From the NCBI RefSeq assembly GCF_016406145.1, contig NZ_CP066306.1, forward strand, positions 4,092,001-4,156,000: a stretch of DNA of 64,000 nt, read 5' to 3'. Source of the stretch: Pseudomonas putida (GTDB lineage Bacteria > Pseudomonadota > Gammaproteobacteria > Pseudomonadales > Pseudomonadaceae). A program made the translations under genes and the position numbers. The notes under the pieces were generated by a model, which worked only from the letters and a program-made list of their open reading frames with translations, was not told the DNA's origin and made no database searches. Below are positions 1-8,337 of this stretch, piece after piece; the stretch's first letter is position 1; each line of letters begins with the position of its first letter.

Positions 1-2
1 CT

Positions 3-533
3 TGCGACTACAGGACCGAATTTTACAATAGCTTCAAGGAACTTCCAAGAAGCTACCTTGCGCATCTTAACTCTTCCTCAATCGTCACCACCCAAAATAT
101 TACATGCAGCCGCAGACACGCACTTTGCTTCCCTGAGACCTGGTTGAAGAACCGTTTTCAAAATGAGGCCTCACGACTGGTAAAGCAAGGAAAACTCGCG
201 AAACGATATATTCCAGAGCAACCAGACATGTCCGAAATCTCATTCACTGACGCTTCTGGTACCTCTTTACCGCTGGTCAGTTGCGGGATGACTGGCTGCG
301 CAGGTGAAATAACTGAGATGATTTCCGAAGCCTACAGAGCAGGCGCTCGACTTTTGATTCTTCTCGCCCCAAATGAATGCCACGCCCCCATAAGAAAAGG
401 CGTCGAAATCGCCCTTTCACTTTACGACTTCGAACCGTTAAGCGTATTGGTGGCAGATCTGGGAGGTAGTGGGGAGCTTACGACCGATTATATATATAGC
501 AAAGGCATCCATATCGCCACCTATAGAACTTGA
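3..533 (+). CDS. 5'-truncated protein of unknown function
   Basis: The frame is open from the left edge with no stop until 533, so this is the C-terminal part (about 176 residues) of a gene starting outside the window. I do not recognise the family. The visible part has a hydrophobic strand (ARLLILLAPNE) and a late acidic-glycine stretch (VADLGGSGE), suggesting a soluble alpha/beta protein. The stop lies 10 bases before the cysteine desulfurase-like gene, so the two are probably co-transcribed. Base composition is clearly more AT-rich than the flagellar genes, like its two downstream neighbours. A TTG at 144 could be read as a start, but the frame upstream is equally open and coding-like, so truncation is preferred. 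Confidence 0.6.
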   Translation, partial: CDYRTEFYNSFKELPRSYLAHLNSSSIVTTQNITCSRRHALCFPETWLKNRFQNEASRLVKQGKLAKRYIPEQPDMSEISFTDASGTSLPLVSCGMTGCAGEITEMISEAYRAGARLLILLAPNECHAPIRKGVEIALSLYDFEPLSVLVADLGGSGELTTDYIYSKGIHIATYRT

Positions 534-543
534 GAGACCAGTC

Positions 544-1704
544 ATGCCATCGAACTCATTAATCTATTTAGATGCAGCAGCCACTACTCCGTGCGCCGAT
601 GATGTCATAAAAGAAATGATCAAATTCAATAAATCTAACTACGGAAATCCCTCCTCCACACACATTTTAGGCAGACTTGCACGGAGCGCCATCCTTGAAA
701 GCGCTTCACATATTTCTGAGCTAATAGGCTGCACATCAGCTGAAATAATTTTCACATCAGGCGCCACAGAAAGCAATAACATCGCGATTCTTGGGAGCGC
801 CCCACCCGACTCAAACAGCAATATAATCATCTGCCCCATTGACCATAAATCCAGCCTTTTAGCCGCCGAAGAATTGGAAAAGCGCAACGTAGAAATACGA
901 CGAATGAAAGTCGATTCAAACGGCCGTGTCAATTTACCCCACCTACACAGTCTGCTGGATACCAATACATCACTACTTTCCATATCCTACGTAAACTCTG
1001 AAATAGGTACATTTCAAAACCTTGTAGAAATAAAAAAGGCATTAGAAAAATCAAATGCATTGTTCCATATCGATGCCGCTCAAGCTCTCGGCAAACTTCC
1101 TATAAACGTGAAACAACTTGGCGTGGATTGCGCTTCGATTTCAGCCCATAAAATTGAAGGCCCCAAGGGCATAGGTGCGCTCTATGTTTCTTCATCTTGT
1201 ATGTCTCGTTTGCGCCCTCTAACATTTGGCGGCGGTCAATCTTCACTCCGCAGTGGAACACTTCCCACTCAACTGATCGCCGGATTCGGTGCTGCGGCAC
1301 GCCGATTAAAGAGCAAGGATTACCCTGCCTCATGGGCTGCAGCGAAACAACTGAGAGATGCAATCCTTGAAACACTAAACAAGCATCAGATCTCTTACGT
1401 AATTAACTCTCCAGACAACGTATCAACACCTCACATCTTGAATATTTCCCTTCCCGCGATCCGCTCAGAAACCTTGATCAGCTGCTTGAGAAACGTCTGC
1501 ATCTCTTCCGGCTCCGCCTGCAACTCTAACAATCTTGCCCCCTCTTACGTCATCACTGGCATTGGGCACGACGCAATAAGAGCCAATAGCGCGATCCGCT
1601 TTTCCTTTACCAGCGACATGGACATCAAAACCGTTCGAAAAGGCGCAGAGTCGCTTTCACAAACAGTGCTGCAGCTTACCCAGCTAAACAATAGGAACAA
1701 ATAA
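544..1704 (+). CDS. Cysteine desulfurase-like PLP enzyme (class V aminotransferase fold)
   Basis: A 386-aa protein of the NifS/IscS family. These enzymes use pyridoxal phosphate to remove sulfur from L-cysteine, giving alanine and an enzyme persulfide. Visible family features are the N-terminal YLDAAATTP segment, TSGATESNN (cofactor loop), the PLP lysine in SAHKIEGPKG (about Lys203) and the active-site cysteine in SGSACNS (about Cys326). The length is usual for the family. ATG 544 is chosen because GAGAGA lies just upstream and the conserved N-terminus begins here; an upstream in-frame ATG at 469 would add 25 unrelated residues overlapping the previous gene. The ATP-grasp gene starts one base after its stop. 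No iscU, thiI or Fe-S partner is visible, so it may serve a dedicated pathway, or it may be a cysteine/selenocysteine lyase-like relative. Confidence 0.85.
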   Translation: MPSNSLIYLDAAATTPCADDVIKEMIKFNKSNYGNPSSTHILGRLARSAILESASHISELIGCTSAEIIFTSGATESNNIAILGSAPPDSNSNIIICPIDHKSSLLAAEELEKRNVEIRRMKVDSNGRVNLPHLHSLLDTNTSLLSISYVNSEIGTFQNLVEIKKALEKSNALFHIDAAQALGKLPINVKQLGVDCASISAHKIEGPKGIGALYVSSSCMSRLRPLTFGGGQSSLRSGTLPTQLIAGFGAAARRLKSKDYPASWAAAKQLRDAILETLNKHQISYVINSPDNVSTPHILNISLPAIRSETLISCLRNVCISSGSACNSNNLAPSYVITGIGHDAIRANSAIRFSFTSDMDIKTVRKGAESLSQTVLQLTQLNNRNK

Positions 1705-1705
1705 A

Positions 1706-2620
1706 ATGAATGAGTATATCGCAATTATAACGGGCGGAGACTCCTCGGAGCGGGAGGTTTCTCTTCAAACTTCCCAAGCTGTCTCACAATCGTTAGAAAT
1801 TTCTCAAATCCGCCATGAGATCTTCACCATATCGGACTATAGAGAATTGCTTCGTTTAGACCTTGCCAAATTTACTAGAGTCTTCTTGGCGCTTCATGGC
1901 GGCTTCGGCGAAAACGGGATGGCACAAGCATATTTAGAAGGGCAAGGCATCCCATATAATGGGCCCTCCCCACAAACCAGCGCAATTTGCATGAACAAGC
2001 TTCTAACAAAACATATTGCAATGGGTCTAGGAATCAATGTCGCAAACTATCTCTATTCGAGGAGGGGTGACGACCTCTGTGTTGAGAAAATCAATGAGCA
2101 ACTAGGGACACCCTGCATTGTCAAACCGAACCGTGAGGGATGTAGCTTCGGCGTATCGCTGGTCCGCGATCTCGAAACAGACCTCCAGGATGCGATCAAC
2201 GCAGCAGCACAATTCCACACCGGAGTTTTAGTAGAAGAATTCATAAGTGGGCCGGAGCTATCTGTGTGCTATTTCAACAAAGCCACGCTACCTATCTATT
2301 CACTTGCATTCGAAAGTGAATTCTTCTCTTATGAAGCAAAATTCATATCCAGCAAGACGACTGCCACCCTCACCACCTTGGACAGGACTACCCACCAACA
2401 ACTCAACAACTATTGCTTTGCTATCGCCGAGGCACTTGAGCTTGATTACTTTCGGGCAGACTTCATCATCCACAACACCGAGCCATACCTTATTGAACTC
2501 AACACGCTCCCCGGACTGACAAGCCACAGTCTTTTTCCTAAGGCATGCCAGCAGCATGGCATCGAATTTGATAAATTGGTACTTCTCTTAAATAACTTGG
2601 AACCTAGCCAATACTGCTGA
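1706..2620 (+). CDS. D-alanine--D-alanine ligase-like ATP-grasp protein
   Basis: A 304-aa protein matching Ddl over its whole length. Features are the N-terminal GGDSSEREVSL, HGGFGENGMAQAYLE, IPYNGPSPQTSAICMNK, the ATP-grasp strand CIVKPNREG, FFSYEAKF in place of the usual Tyr-Asp-Tyr-x-x-Lys-Tyr loop, and the metal/product site IELNTLPGLTSHSLFPKA. Ddl joins two D-alanines with ATP for peptidoglycan. The changed loop (Ser-Tyr-Glu instead of Tyr-Asp-Tyr) and the placement behind a cysteine desulfurase-like gene allow another amino acid or D-Ala-X ligase. ATG 1706 directly follows the previous stop, with AGGAAC upstream. It converges with flhB and is AT-rich. A housekeeping ddlB would normally sit in the division cluster, so this is probably an accessory paralogue. 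Confidence 0.85.
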   Translation: MNEYIAIITGGDSSEREVSLQTSQAVSQSLEISQIRHEIFTISDYRELLRLDLAKFTRVFLALHGGFGENGMAQAYLEGQGIPYNGPSPQTSAICMNKLLTKHIAMGLGINVANYLYSRRGDDLCVEKINEQLGTPCIVKPNREGCSFGVSLVRDLETDLQDAINAAAQFHTGVLVEEFISGPELSVCYFNKATLPIYSLAFESEFFSYEAKFISSKTTATLTTLDRTTHQQLNNYCFAIAEALELDYFRADFIIHNTEPYLIELNTLPGLTSHSLFPKACQQHGIEFDKLVLLLNNLEPSQYC

Positions 2621-2704
2621 CCTGAGGCCAAGAAAACTTCGTCCCGTCGGCTCCGCGGTGTTGTTGGTGATCTTTTCAGGTGGGAATCTATTAATCATGT
2701 GGTT

Positions 2705-2738
2705 GAGATTAAGCGCCGCGCAGGCGGCGTTCGATCTC
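2705..2738. repeat. Imperfect palindromic repeat at the 3' end of flhB
   Basis: Two 15-base arms (2705-2719 and 2724-2738) pair around the loop GCAG with three mismatches; the core is CGCCGC/GCGGCG. It lies between the convergent ddl-like gene and flhB. The inner part is the same element as at 60091-60118, after cheR. There is no clear T-run, so it may be a dispersed repeat with terminator-like placement rather than a classical terminator. The remainder of 2621-2775 shows nothing else recognisable. Confidence 0.6.
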
Positions 2739-2775
2739 GACAACCTCAAAACTCAACGGCGTACAGTCCCCGCCA

Positions 2776-3918
2776 TCAGCTATCACGCCGCAAATCCGGC
2801 GGTATCGGCAAATCTTCCTTCAACGGCTCCGGCCGCTTGCCCTTGCCGGACCGGTACTGACGGATCTGGAACACATACGCCAGCACCTGCGCCACCGCGA
2901 GGTACAACCCTGCGGGAATCTCCTGCTCGATTTCGGTGGAGTAGTAGATCGCACGCGCCAGCGCAGGCGACTCGAGAATCTGCACCTTGTGCTCGACCCC
3001 GATCTCGCGAATTTTCAAAGCAATGAAATCCGTACCCTTGGCCAGCAGCAGCGGTGCCACCCCACCCTTCTCGGGGTCATACTGCAGCGCCACGGCATAG
3101 TGGGTCGGGTTGGTGATGATCACATCCGCATCGGGTACGGCAGCCATCATGCGCCGCTGCGACACCTCGCGCTGCAACTGGCGAATCCGTTGCTTGACCT
3201 CAGGCTTGCCTTCGCTGTCCTTGTACTCGTCCTTGACCTCCTGCTTGGTCATCTTCAGCTTCTTGTGCGTCTGCCAAAGCTGGAACGGCACGTCTGCTGC
3301 GGCAATCAGCAACAGCCCCGCCGACATCCACAATGCACTCCACCCTACCACCTGGACGCTATGGATGATCGCCTGGTCCAGCGGCTCGTTGGCGATCGCC
3401 AGCAACGCCTGGCGGTCGTTGGCCAGCACCACCAACGCCACCACCAGGATGACGATGAACTTGGCAACGGCCTTGAGCAGCTCGGTCAGGGCATTCATAG
3501 AGAACATGCGCTTGATCCCCGCCAGCGGGTTCATGCGGCTGAATTTTGGCTGCAGCAGGCTGCCGGAGAACAGAAAACCGCCCAGCGCAATCGGCGCAAT
3601 GAACGCCACCACGAACAGCAAGATCAGCACCGGCTGCACTGCCCAGATCGCCATCTTGCCCGAGGCCAGCAAGAAGGCGCCCATGGCACCCTCGTCGACG
3701 ATCACTTCACGGGTCAGGCTGAAGTTGAGGCGCATCATTTCCAGCAGCGTCTCGGCCAGGTGCCCGCCAAACGCCAGCAAACCGCCGGCACCCGCCAGGG
3801 TCACCGCCACCGTGTTCAGCTCCTTGGACCGGGCGATCTCACCTTTTTCGCGCGCGTCGCGCTTGCGTTTGTCGGTGGGGTCTTCTGTCTTGTCCTGACC
3901 ACTCTCGCTCTCAGCCAT
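2776..3918 (-). CDS. flhB: Flagellar type III export protein FlhB
   Basis: A 380-aa inner-membrane component of the flagellar export gate that switches substrate specificity from rod/hook to filament when the hook is complete. It starts with a charged cytoplasmic tail (KTEDPTDKRKRDAREKGEIARSKE is the family signature, about residues 10-33), then four hydrophobic segments between about 38 and 208. The cytoplasmic domain carries the autocleavage motif Asn-Pro-Thr-His at about residues 270-273. Length is typical. It is the last gene of the fliLMNOPQR-flhB operon, starting two bases after fliR stops. Its partner for switching, FliK, is encoded just upstream of fliL. Confidence 0.97.
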   Translation of the reverse strand: MAESESGQDKTEDPTDKRKRDAREKGEIARSKELNTVAVTLAGAGGLLAFGGHLAETLLEMMRLNFSLTREVIVDEGAMGAFLLASGKMAIWAVQPVLILLFVVAFIAPIALGGFLFSGSLLQPKFSRMNPLAGIKRMFSMNALTELLKAVAKFIVILVVALVVLANDRQALLAIANEPLDQAIIHSVQVVGWSALWMSAGLLLIAAADVPFQLWQTHKKLKMTKQEVKDEYKDSEGKPEVKQRIRQLQREVSQRRMMAAVPDADVIITNPTHYAVALQYDPEKGGVAPLLLAKGTDFIALKIREIGVEHKVQILESPALARAIYYSTEIEQEIPAGLYLAVAQVLAYVFQIRQYRSGKGKRPEPLKEDLPIPPDLRRDS

Positions 3919-3920
3919 GC

Positions 3921-4697
3921 TCAGCGCGCCCTCGCCAGTTCACGCAGCCATTGCAGCGCTTCGCTGGCCAATGCCTGGTAGTGGGAAAGTACATCGGCCA
4001 GGCCCACCCAGAAGATGCCCATACCCAGCACCAGTGTCAGCGGGAAACCGATAGAGAAGATGTTCAACTGCGGCGCGGCGCGGGTCATCACGCCAAACGC
4101 AATGTTCACCACCAGTAGCGCGGCGATTGCCGGCAGGATAAGTAGCAGGCCGGCACCAAATACCCAGCTAAGGCGCCCAGCCATCTCCCAAAAGTGGTTG
4201 ACCACAAGTGCGTTGCCTACCGGCAAGGTGGTAAAGCTTTCGGTCAGCACTTCAAACACGACCAGATGGCCGTTCATCACCAGGAACAGCACGCTCACCA
4301 GCATGGTCATGAACTGGCTGACCACCGCCACGTTGACGCCGTTGGCCGGGTCGACCATCGATGCGAAAGCCATACCCATCTGTATCGCGATGATCTGCCC
4401 GGCAATGACGAACGCCTGGAACAGCAACTGCAGCGAAAAACCGAACAACGCTCCGACGATGATCTGCTCACCGCACAACAACAAGCCACGCAAACTCAGT
4501 GGGTCGAATTCAGGCAACGGCGGTAACGCCGGCACGATCACCACGGTAATGGCCACTGCCGCGTACAGGCGAATGCGCGCCGGCAGCATGCGGGTACCGA
4601 AGATAGGCATGGTCATCAGCACCGCCGTCACCCGGAACAGCGGCAGGATGAAGGTGGCGACCCAGGTGCCGATCTGTGCGTCGGTCAGCTCCAGCAT
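3921..4697 (-). CDS. fliR: Flagellar export gate protein FliR
   Basis: A 258-aa polytopic inner-membrane protein. FliR assembles with FliP and FliQ into the export-gate core at the centre of the MS ring. The sequence alternates hydrophobic segments with short loops; typical stretches are ATFILPLFRVTAVLMTMPIFG near the N-terminus (about 14-34) and the FSLQLLFQAFVIAGQIIAIQMG region. The length matches the family. It lies seven bases after fliQ and two before flhB, so the block is one operon. Confidence 0.96.
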   Translation of the reverse strand: MLELTDAQIGTWVATFILPLFRVTAVLMTMPIFGTRMLPARIRLYAAVAITVVIVPALPPLPEFDPLSLRGLLLCGEQIIVGALFGFSLQLLFQAFVIAGQIIAIQMGMAFASMVDPANGVNVAVVSQFMTMLVSVLFLVMNGHLVVFEVLTESFTTLPVGNALVVNHFWEMAGRLSWVFGAGLLLILPAIAALLVVNIAFGVMTRAAPQLNIFSIGFPLTLVLGMGIFWVGLADVLSHYQALASEALQWLRELARAR

Positions 4698-4704
4698 GGC
4701 CGCC

Positions 4705-4974
4705 TCAACCGATCAGCTGCGGGATGCTGGTGTACAGGCCCGTGATGTATTCCATGAACTTCTGCGTAAGCCACGGCCCGGCGACGATCAGTGTCACCAG
4801 CATCACCAGCAGGCGCGGCAGGAAGCTCAGGGTCTGTTCGTTGATCTGCGTAGCGGCCTGGAACATCGCCACCACCAGGCCGACCAGCAGGCTCGGCACC
4901 ACCAGGATGGCTACCATCAGCGTGGTCAGCCACAGGGCGTCGCGGAACAGGTCGACGGCAACTTCAGGGGTCAT
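4705..4974 (-). CDS. fliQ: Flagellar export gate protein FliQ
   Basis: A small 89-aa inner-membrane protein with two transmembrane helices: ALWLTTLMVAILVVPSLLVGLVVAMFQ (about 12-38) and LSFLPRLLVMLVTLIVAGPWL (about 50-70). The motif FQAATQINEQTLSFLPR between the helices is the FliQ/SctS signature. Four copies join FliP and FliR in the export gate. The length of 89 residues is standard. It sits between fliP and fliR, with 21-base and 7-base gaps. Confidence 0.97.
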   Translation of the reverse strand: MTPEVAVDLFRDALWLTTLMVAILVVPSLLVGLVVAMFQAATQINEQTLSFLPRLLVMLVTLIVAGPWLTQKFMEYITGLYTSIPQLIG

Positions 4975-4995
4975 GCAAGGCTCTCCTTGACGGCG

Positions 4996-5763
4996 TCAGA
5001 CGCCGCCGAAACTGCCGGCCAGGGTGCCCATGATCAGCGCCCAGCCATCGACCAGAACGAACAGCATGATCTTGAACGGCAGCGAGATGATCAACGGCGA
5101 CAGCATCATCATACCCATGGCCATCAGCACGCTGGCGACCACCATATCGATGATCAGGAACGGAATGAAGATCATGAAACCGATCTGGAACGCCGTCTTG
5201 AGCTCCGAGGTGACGAACGCTGGCACCAGGATGGTCAAAGGTACCTGATCAGGCCCGGCGATATCGGTGCGCTTGGACAGGCGCATGAACAGGTCAAGGT
5301 CGCTCTGCCGGGTCTGCGCCAGCATGAAGTCCTTGAGCGGCCCCTGGGCCTTGTCGATCGCCTGCTGGGCGGTCATCTGCTCCTTAAGGTACGGCTGCAG
5401 TGCATCCTGGTTCACCCGGTCGAACACCGGGGCCATGATGAACATCGTCAGGAACAGCGCCATGCCGGTCAGCACCTGGTTCGACGGTGTCTGCTGCAAG
5501 CCCAGGGCCTGGCGCAGGATCGAGAACACGATGATGATTCGGGTGAAGCTGGTCATCAGGATGACGAACGCAGGTATGAAACTCAGCGCCGTCATGATCA
5601 ACAGGATCTGCAGGCTGACCGAGTATTCCTGCTGCCCGTCCGGGCCGTTGGACAAGGTAATGGCCGGGATCGACAGCGGGTCGGCGGCCAAGGCCAGCGG
5701 CGCGGCCAACAGCAGCGCCAGCATCAACAACAGGCCCGACAGGGTACGTAGCGCGCCGCTCAT
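4996..5763 (-). CDS. fliP: Flagellar export gate protein FliP
   Basis: A 255-aa inner-membrane protein with an N-terminal cleavable signal-like segment ([16 protein letters not shown]), four further hydrophobic segments and a large periplasmic loop. The stretch [36 protein letters not shown] is the FliP signature. Five copies form the gate ring with FliQ and FliR. ATG 5763 overlaps the fliO stop as ATGA, which indicates translational coupling; a GTG one codon upstream is also in frame. FliO, encoded just upstream, stabilises FliP in other bacteria. Confidence 0.97.
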   Translation of the reverse strand: MSGALRTLSGLLLMLALLLAAPLALAADPLSIPAITLSNGPDGQQEYSVSLQILLIMTALSFIPAFVILMTSFTRIIIVFSILRQALGLQQTPSNQVLTGMALFLTMFIMAPVFDRVNQDALQPYLKEQMTAQQAIDKAQGPLKDFMLAQTRQSDLDLFMRLSKRTDIAGPDQVPLTILVPAFVTSELKTAFQIGFMIFIPFLIIDMVVASVLMAMGMMMLSPLIISLPFKIMLFVLVDGWALIMGTLAGSFGGV

Positions 5764-6218
5764 CACTTCTTGTCCTTATGATCCTTGCCCATCAGCTCCA
5801 TAAGGCGCTGGGCAAACTCCGGCGTCGCCTGGCGGGCGCTGGCAGGCACTTCCACGGGCTCGGCCAGCACATGCAAGGCCTCGATGCTGCCTGGGGTATG
5901 GCCGATGAGGATCTGCTCTTTGCCGACCTGCACCAGCAACAGCCGGTCACGCGGGCCGATGGCACGGCTGCCGATCACTTCGATCACCTGGCCACCCTTG
6001 GGTGCCGCGCCCTGCATACGGCGCAGCAACCAAGCCAGGAAGAAGATCAGGCCCACCACCAGCAGCAAGCCCAGCACCATTTGCGCCAGCTGCCCACCCA
6101 GGCTGCCGGGCGCCGCGGCTGGCGGCGTGGCCACCACGGCCGGTGCGGCAGCGGCGATCACCACTTCGCTGGCAAACAGCGCGGCAAGGGCCGTGACGGC
6201 CCGTATCGTGCCCTTCAC
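5763..6218 (-). CDS. fliO: Flagellar biosynthesis protein FliO
   Basis: A 151-aa membrane protein that helps FliP assemble. It has an N-terminal hydrophobic segment (about 6-25), an Ala/Pro-rich linker, a transmembrane helix [23 protein letters not shown] (about 47-69) and a small cytoplasmic domain with [20 protein letters not shown], the FliO hallmark. The start is a GTG directly abutting the fliN stop; no ATG is available near the expected N-terminus. It overlaps fliP by one base beyond the stop. Confidence 0.93.
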   Translation of the reverse strand: MKGTIRAVTALAALFASEVVIAAAAPAVVATPPAAAPGSLGGQLAQMVLGLLLVVGLIFFLAWLLRRMQGAAPKGGQVIEVIGSRAIGPRDRLLLVQVGKEQILIGHTPGSIEALHVLAEPVEVPASARQATPEFAQRLMELMGKDHKDKK

Positions 6219-6683
6219 TCAGCGCAGCTTCTTGATACGTTCGCTGGGGCTGATCACGTCAGTCAGGCGGATGCCGAACTTCTCGTTGACCACAACCACT
6301 TCGCCGTGGGCGATCAAAGTGCCGTTGACCAGCACATCCAGCGGCTCACCGGCCAGGCGGTCGAGCTCGATCACCGAGCCCTGGTTGAGCTGCAGCAGGT
6401 TGCGGATGTTGATCTCGGTGCTGCCCACTTCCATGGAGATGTTCACCGGGATGTCCAGGATCACGTCCAGGTTCGGGCCTTCCAGGCTGACGTTTTCTTT
6501 CGGCCGTGGCGAGCTTGCGAACTCTTCCATCGGCAACCGGCCGGCACCGGCGCTACCGCCGTCGCCACCGAGCAGCGCATCGATGTCAGCCTGGCCGGCA
6601 TCACCGGTTTCTTCCAGCGCCGCCGCCCATTCATCGGCCAGGGCCTGGTCTTCCGGGGAGGTGATCTCGTTTTCGTTAGCCAT
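6219..6683 (-). CDS. fliN: Flagellar motor switch protein FliN
   Basis: A 154-aa C-ring protein. The first 70 residues are acidic and low-complexity (MANENEITSPEDQALADEW, then Gly/Ala-rich), and the C-terminal 80 residues form the SpoA domain, with the conserved DIPVNISMEVG, IRNLLQLNQGSVIELDRLAGEPLDVLVNG and GEVVVVNEKFGIRLTDV. FliN tetramers form the base of the C-ring, bind FliH and help switch rotation. ATG 6683 is preferred over an upstream in-frame GTG at 6701 because the family begins MANEN-like. Confidence 0.96.
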   Translation of the reverse strand: MANENEITSPEDQALADEWAAALEETGDAGQADIDALLGGDGGSAGAGRLPMEEFASSPRPKENVSLEGPNLDVILDIPVNISMEVGSTEINIRNLLQLNQGSVIELDRLAGEPLDVLVNGTLIAHGEVVVVNEKFGIRLTDVISPSERIKKLR

Positions 6684-6730
6684 GATGTCCTCGACAGGCA
6701 TTCAATTCGTAGTGAGCGACCGGCACGCCG

Positions 6731-7699
6731 TCAGCGGCGTTCGATCGGGTCGATGATCTGCAGCGCCAGGTTGCCCTTGTGCGAACCCAGGCGCGCCTTG
6801 AACGACGGTACGCCATTGGCACGCAGCACAAGGTGCTCCGGCAGCTCGACCGGGATCACGTCACCCGGTTGCATGTGCAGCACATCGCGCAATTTGAGTT
6901 GGCGGCGGGCAACCGTGGCACTGAGCGGTACGGAAACGTCCAGCACGTCTTCGCGCAGGGCCTTCACCCAGCGCTCGTCCTGGTCGTCCAGGTCGGACTG
7001 GAAACCGGCATCGAGCATTTCGCGCACCGGCTCGATCATCGAGTAGGGCATGGTCACGTGCAGGTCGCCGCCGCCGCCGTCCAGTTCGATATGGAAGGTC
7101 GACACCACCACCGCTTCGCTCGGCCCGACGATGTTGGCCATGGCCGGGTTGACTTCGGAGTTCATGTACTCGAAGTTGACCGGCATGATCGCCTGCCAGG
7201 CTTCCTTGAGGTCGATGAAGCACTGGTCCAGCACCATGCGCACCACCCGCAGCTCAGTGGGGGTGAACTCGCGGCCTTCGATCTTGGCGTGACGACCGTC
7301 ACCACCGAAGAAGTTGTCCACCAGCTTGAACACCAGCTTGGCGTCCAGAATGAATAACGAAGTGCCGCGCAGCGGCTTGATCTTGACCAGGTTGAGGCTG
7401 GTCGGCACGTACAGCGAATGCACGTACTCACCGAACTTCATCACCTGCACACCCCCAACCGCAACGTCGGCGGAGCGACGCAGGAGGTTGAACATGCTGA
7501 TACGGGTGTAACGGGCGAAACGTTCATTGATCATTTCGAGGGTCGGCATGCGCCCCCGCACGATCCGATCCTGGCTGGTCAGGTCGTAACTTTTGATGCT
7601 GCCGGGCTCGGCAGCGCTCTCGGTCTGTACCAGCCCATCATCGACGCCGTGCAACAGGGCGTCGATCTCATCCTGGGACAGCAGGTCCTGTACGGCCAT
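6731..7699 (-). CDS. fliM: Flagellar motor switch protein FliM
   Basis: A 322-aa C-ring protein. The extreme N-terminus MAVQDLLSQDEIDALLHGV is the CheY-P-binding motif. The CheC-like middle domain (about 45-230) includes ARYTRISMFNLLRRSADV and VMKFGEYVHSLYVPTSLN. The C-terminal SpoA domain (about 245-320) contacts FliN. FliM transmits CheY binding into rotor switching. Its length is usual. It starts 9 bases after fliL stops. Confidence 0.97.
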   Translation of the reverse strand: MAVQDLLSQDEIDALLHGVDDGLVQTESAAEPGSIKSYDLTSQDRIVRGRMPTLEMINERFARYTRISMFNLLRRSADVAVGGVQVMKFGEYVHSLYVPTSLNLVKIKPLRGTSLFILDAKLVFKLVDNFFGGDGRHAKIEGREFTPTELRVVRMVLDQCFIDLKEAWQAIMPVNFEYMNSEVNPAMANIVGPSEAVVVSTFHIELDGGGGDLHVTMPYSMIEPVREMLDAGFQSDLDDQDERWVKALREDVLDVSVPLSATVARRQLKLRDVLHMQPGDVIPVELPEHLVLRANGVPSFKARLGSHKGNLALQIIDPIERR

Positions 7700-7708
7700 T
7701 GCGGACTC

Positions 7709-8206
7709 CTACTGCAATACGAAATTGGTGAACAGCAGCTGGTCTACCACCGGCTTGCCGACTTCCTTTTGCGCCACTTCCTGAACCACTGCGGTGGCCT
7801 TCTGGCGCAGCATCTCCTGGCCCACGGAACTGGCCGCCAAGGTGTCGAAGCCCTGCCCGGAGAACATCATCACCAGGTTGTTGCGGATCACCGGCATATG
7901 CACCTTGAGGGCATCAAGGTCGGCCTGGTTGCGGCCCTGCAGGGTGATACTCACCTGCATGTAGCGCTGGCGGCCGTTCTGGTTGAAGTTGACCACGAAG
8001 GCCGGCGCCAGGGGCTCGTAGATTGCCGCCGGTTTGACGTTGGCCGCTGCCGGATCGGCCGCGGGTGCCGACTCGCTCTTGTGCATGAAGAACCAGGTCG
8101 CGCCGACCGACAGGCCGACCGCCAGCAGAAGGGCCAGCACCAACAGCAGGATCAGCTTGAGTTTGCCTTTAGTGGCGGGGTCTTTCACTGCGTCGCTCTT
8201 CGCCAT
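7709..8206 (-). CDS. fliL: Flagellar basal body-associated protein FliL
   Basis: A 165-aa single-pass inner-membrane protein with a short cytoplasmic tail, one hydrophobic helix (LKLILLLVLALLLAVGLSVGATWFFM, about 16-41) and a periplasmic stomatin-like domain ending in LLFTNFVLQ. FliL rings surround the stator units MotA/B and support torque. It is the first gene of fliLMNOPQR-flhB; the sigma54 promoter 52-66 bases upstream should drive the whole block. Confidence 0.95.
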   Translation of the reverse strand: MAKSDAVKDPATKGKLKLILLLVLALLLAVGLSVGATWFFMHKSESAPAADPAAANVKPAAIYEPLAPAFVVNFNQNGRQRYMQVSITLQGRNQADLDALKVHMPVIRNNLVMMFSGQGFDTLAASSVGQEMLRQKATAVVQEVAQKEVGKPVVDQLLFTNFVLQ

Positions 8207-8257
8207 GCCAATAATCCGTCGTCCATCGGGGTTTCAAATGAGGATGACGTGGCTTGA

Positions 8258-8272
8258 GCAAGTGTTATGCCA
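8258..8272 (-). promoter_or_regulatory. Sigma54 promoter of the fliL operon
   Basis: Reading the minus strand, TGGCAT-N5-TTGC matches the -24/-12 consensus TGGCAC-N5-TTGC with one mismatch. It lies in the 131-bp gap between fliK and fliL, 52 bases before the fliL ATG, as expected for a FleQ-dependent operon in Pseudomonas. Confidence 0.85.
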
Positions 8273-8337
8273 GATTGGGAATTTTTGCCTGTACCGGCCC
8301 TATCACCTGCGATGGGGCCATGACAGAGAACACGAAC

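Noticed and set aside
469..543. Upstream ATG for the cysteine desulfurase-like gene.
   Set aside because: The extra 25 residues overlap the end of the preceding gene and lie before the conserved N-terminus; GAGAGA fits the ATG at 544.
4015..5751. 578-codon plus-strand frame opposite fliP-fliQ-fliR.
   Set aside because: The minus strand carries complete, recognisable FliP, FliQ and FliR; the plus translation shows no conserved domain.
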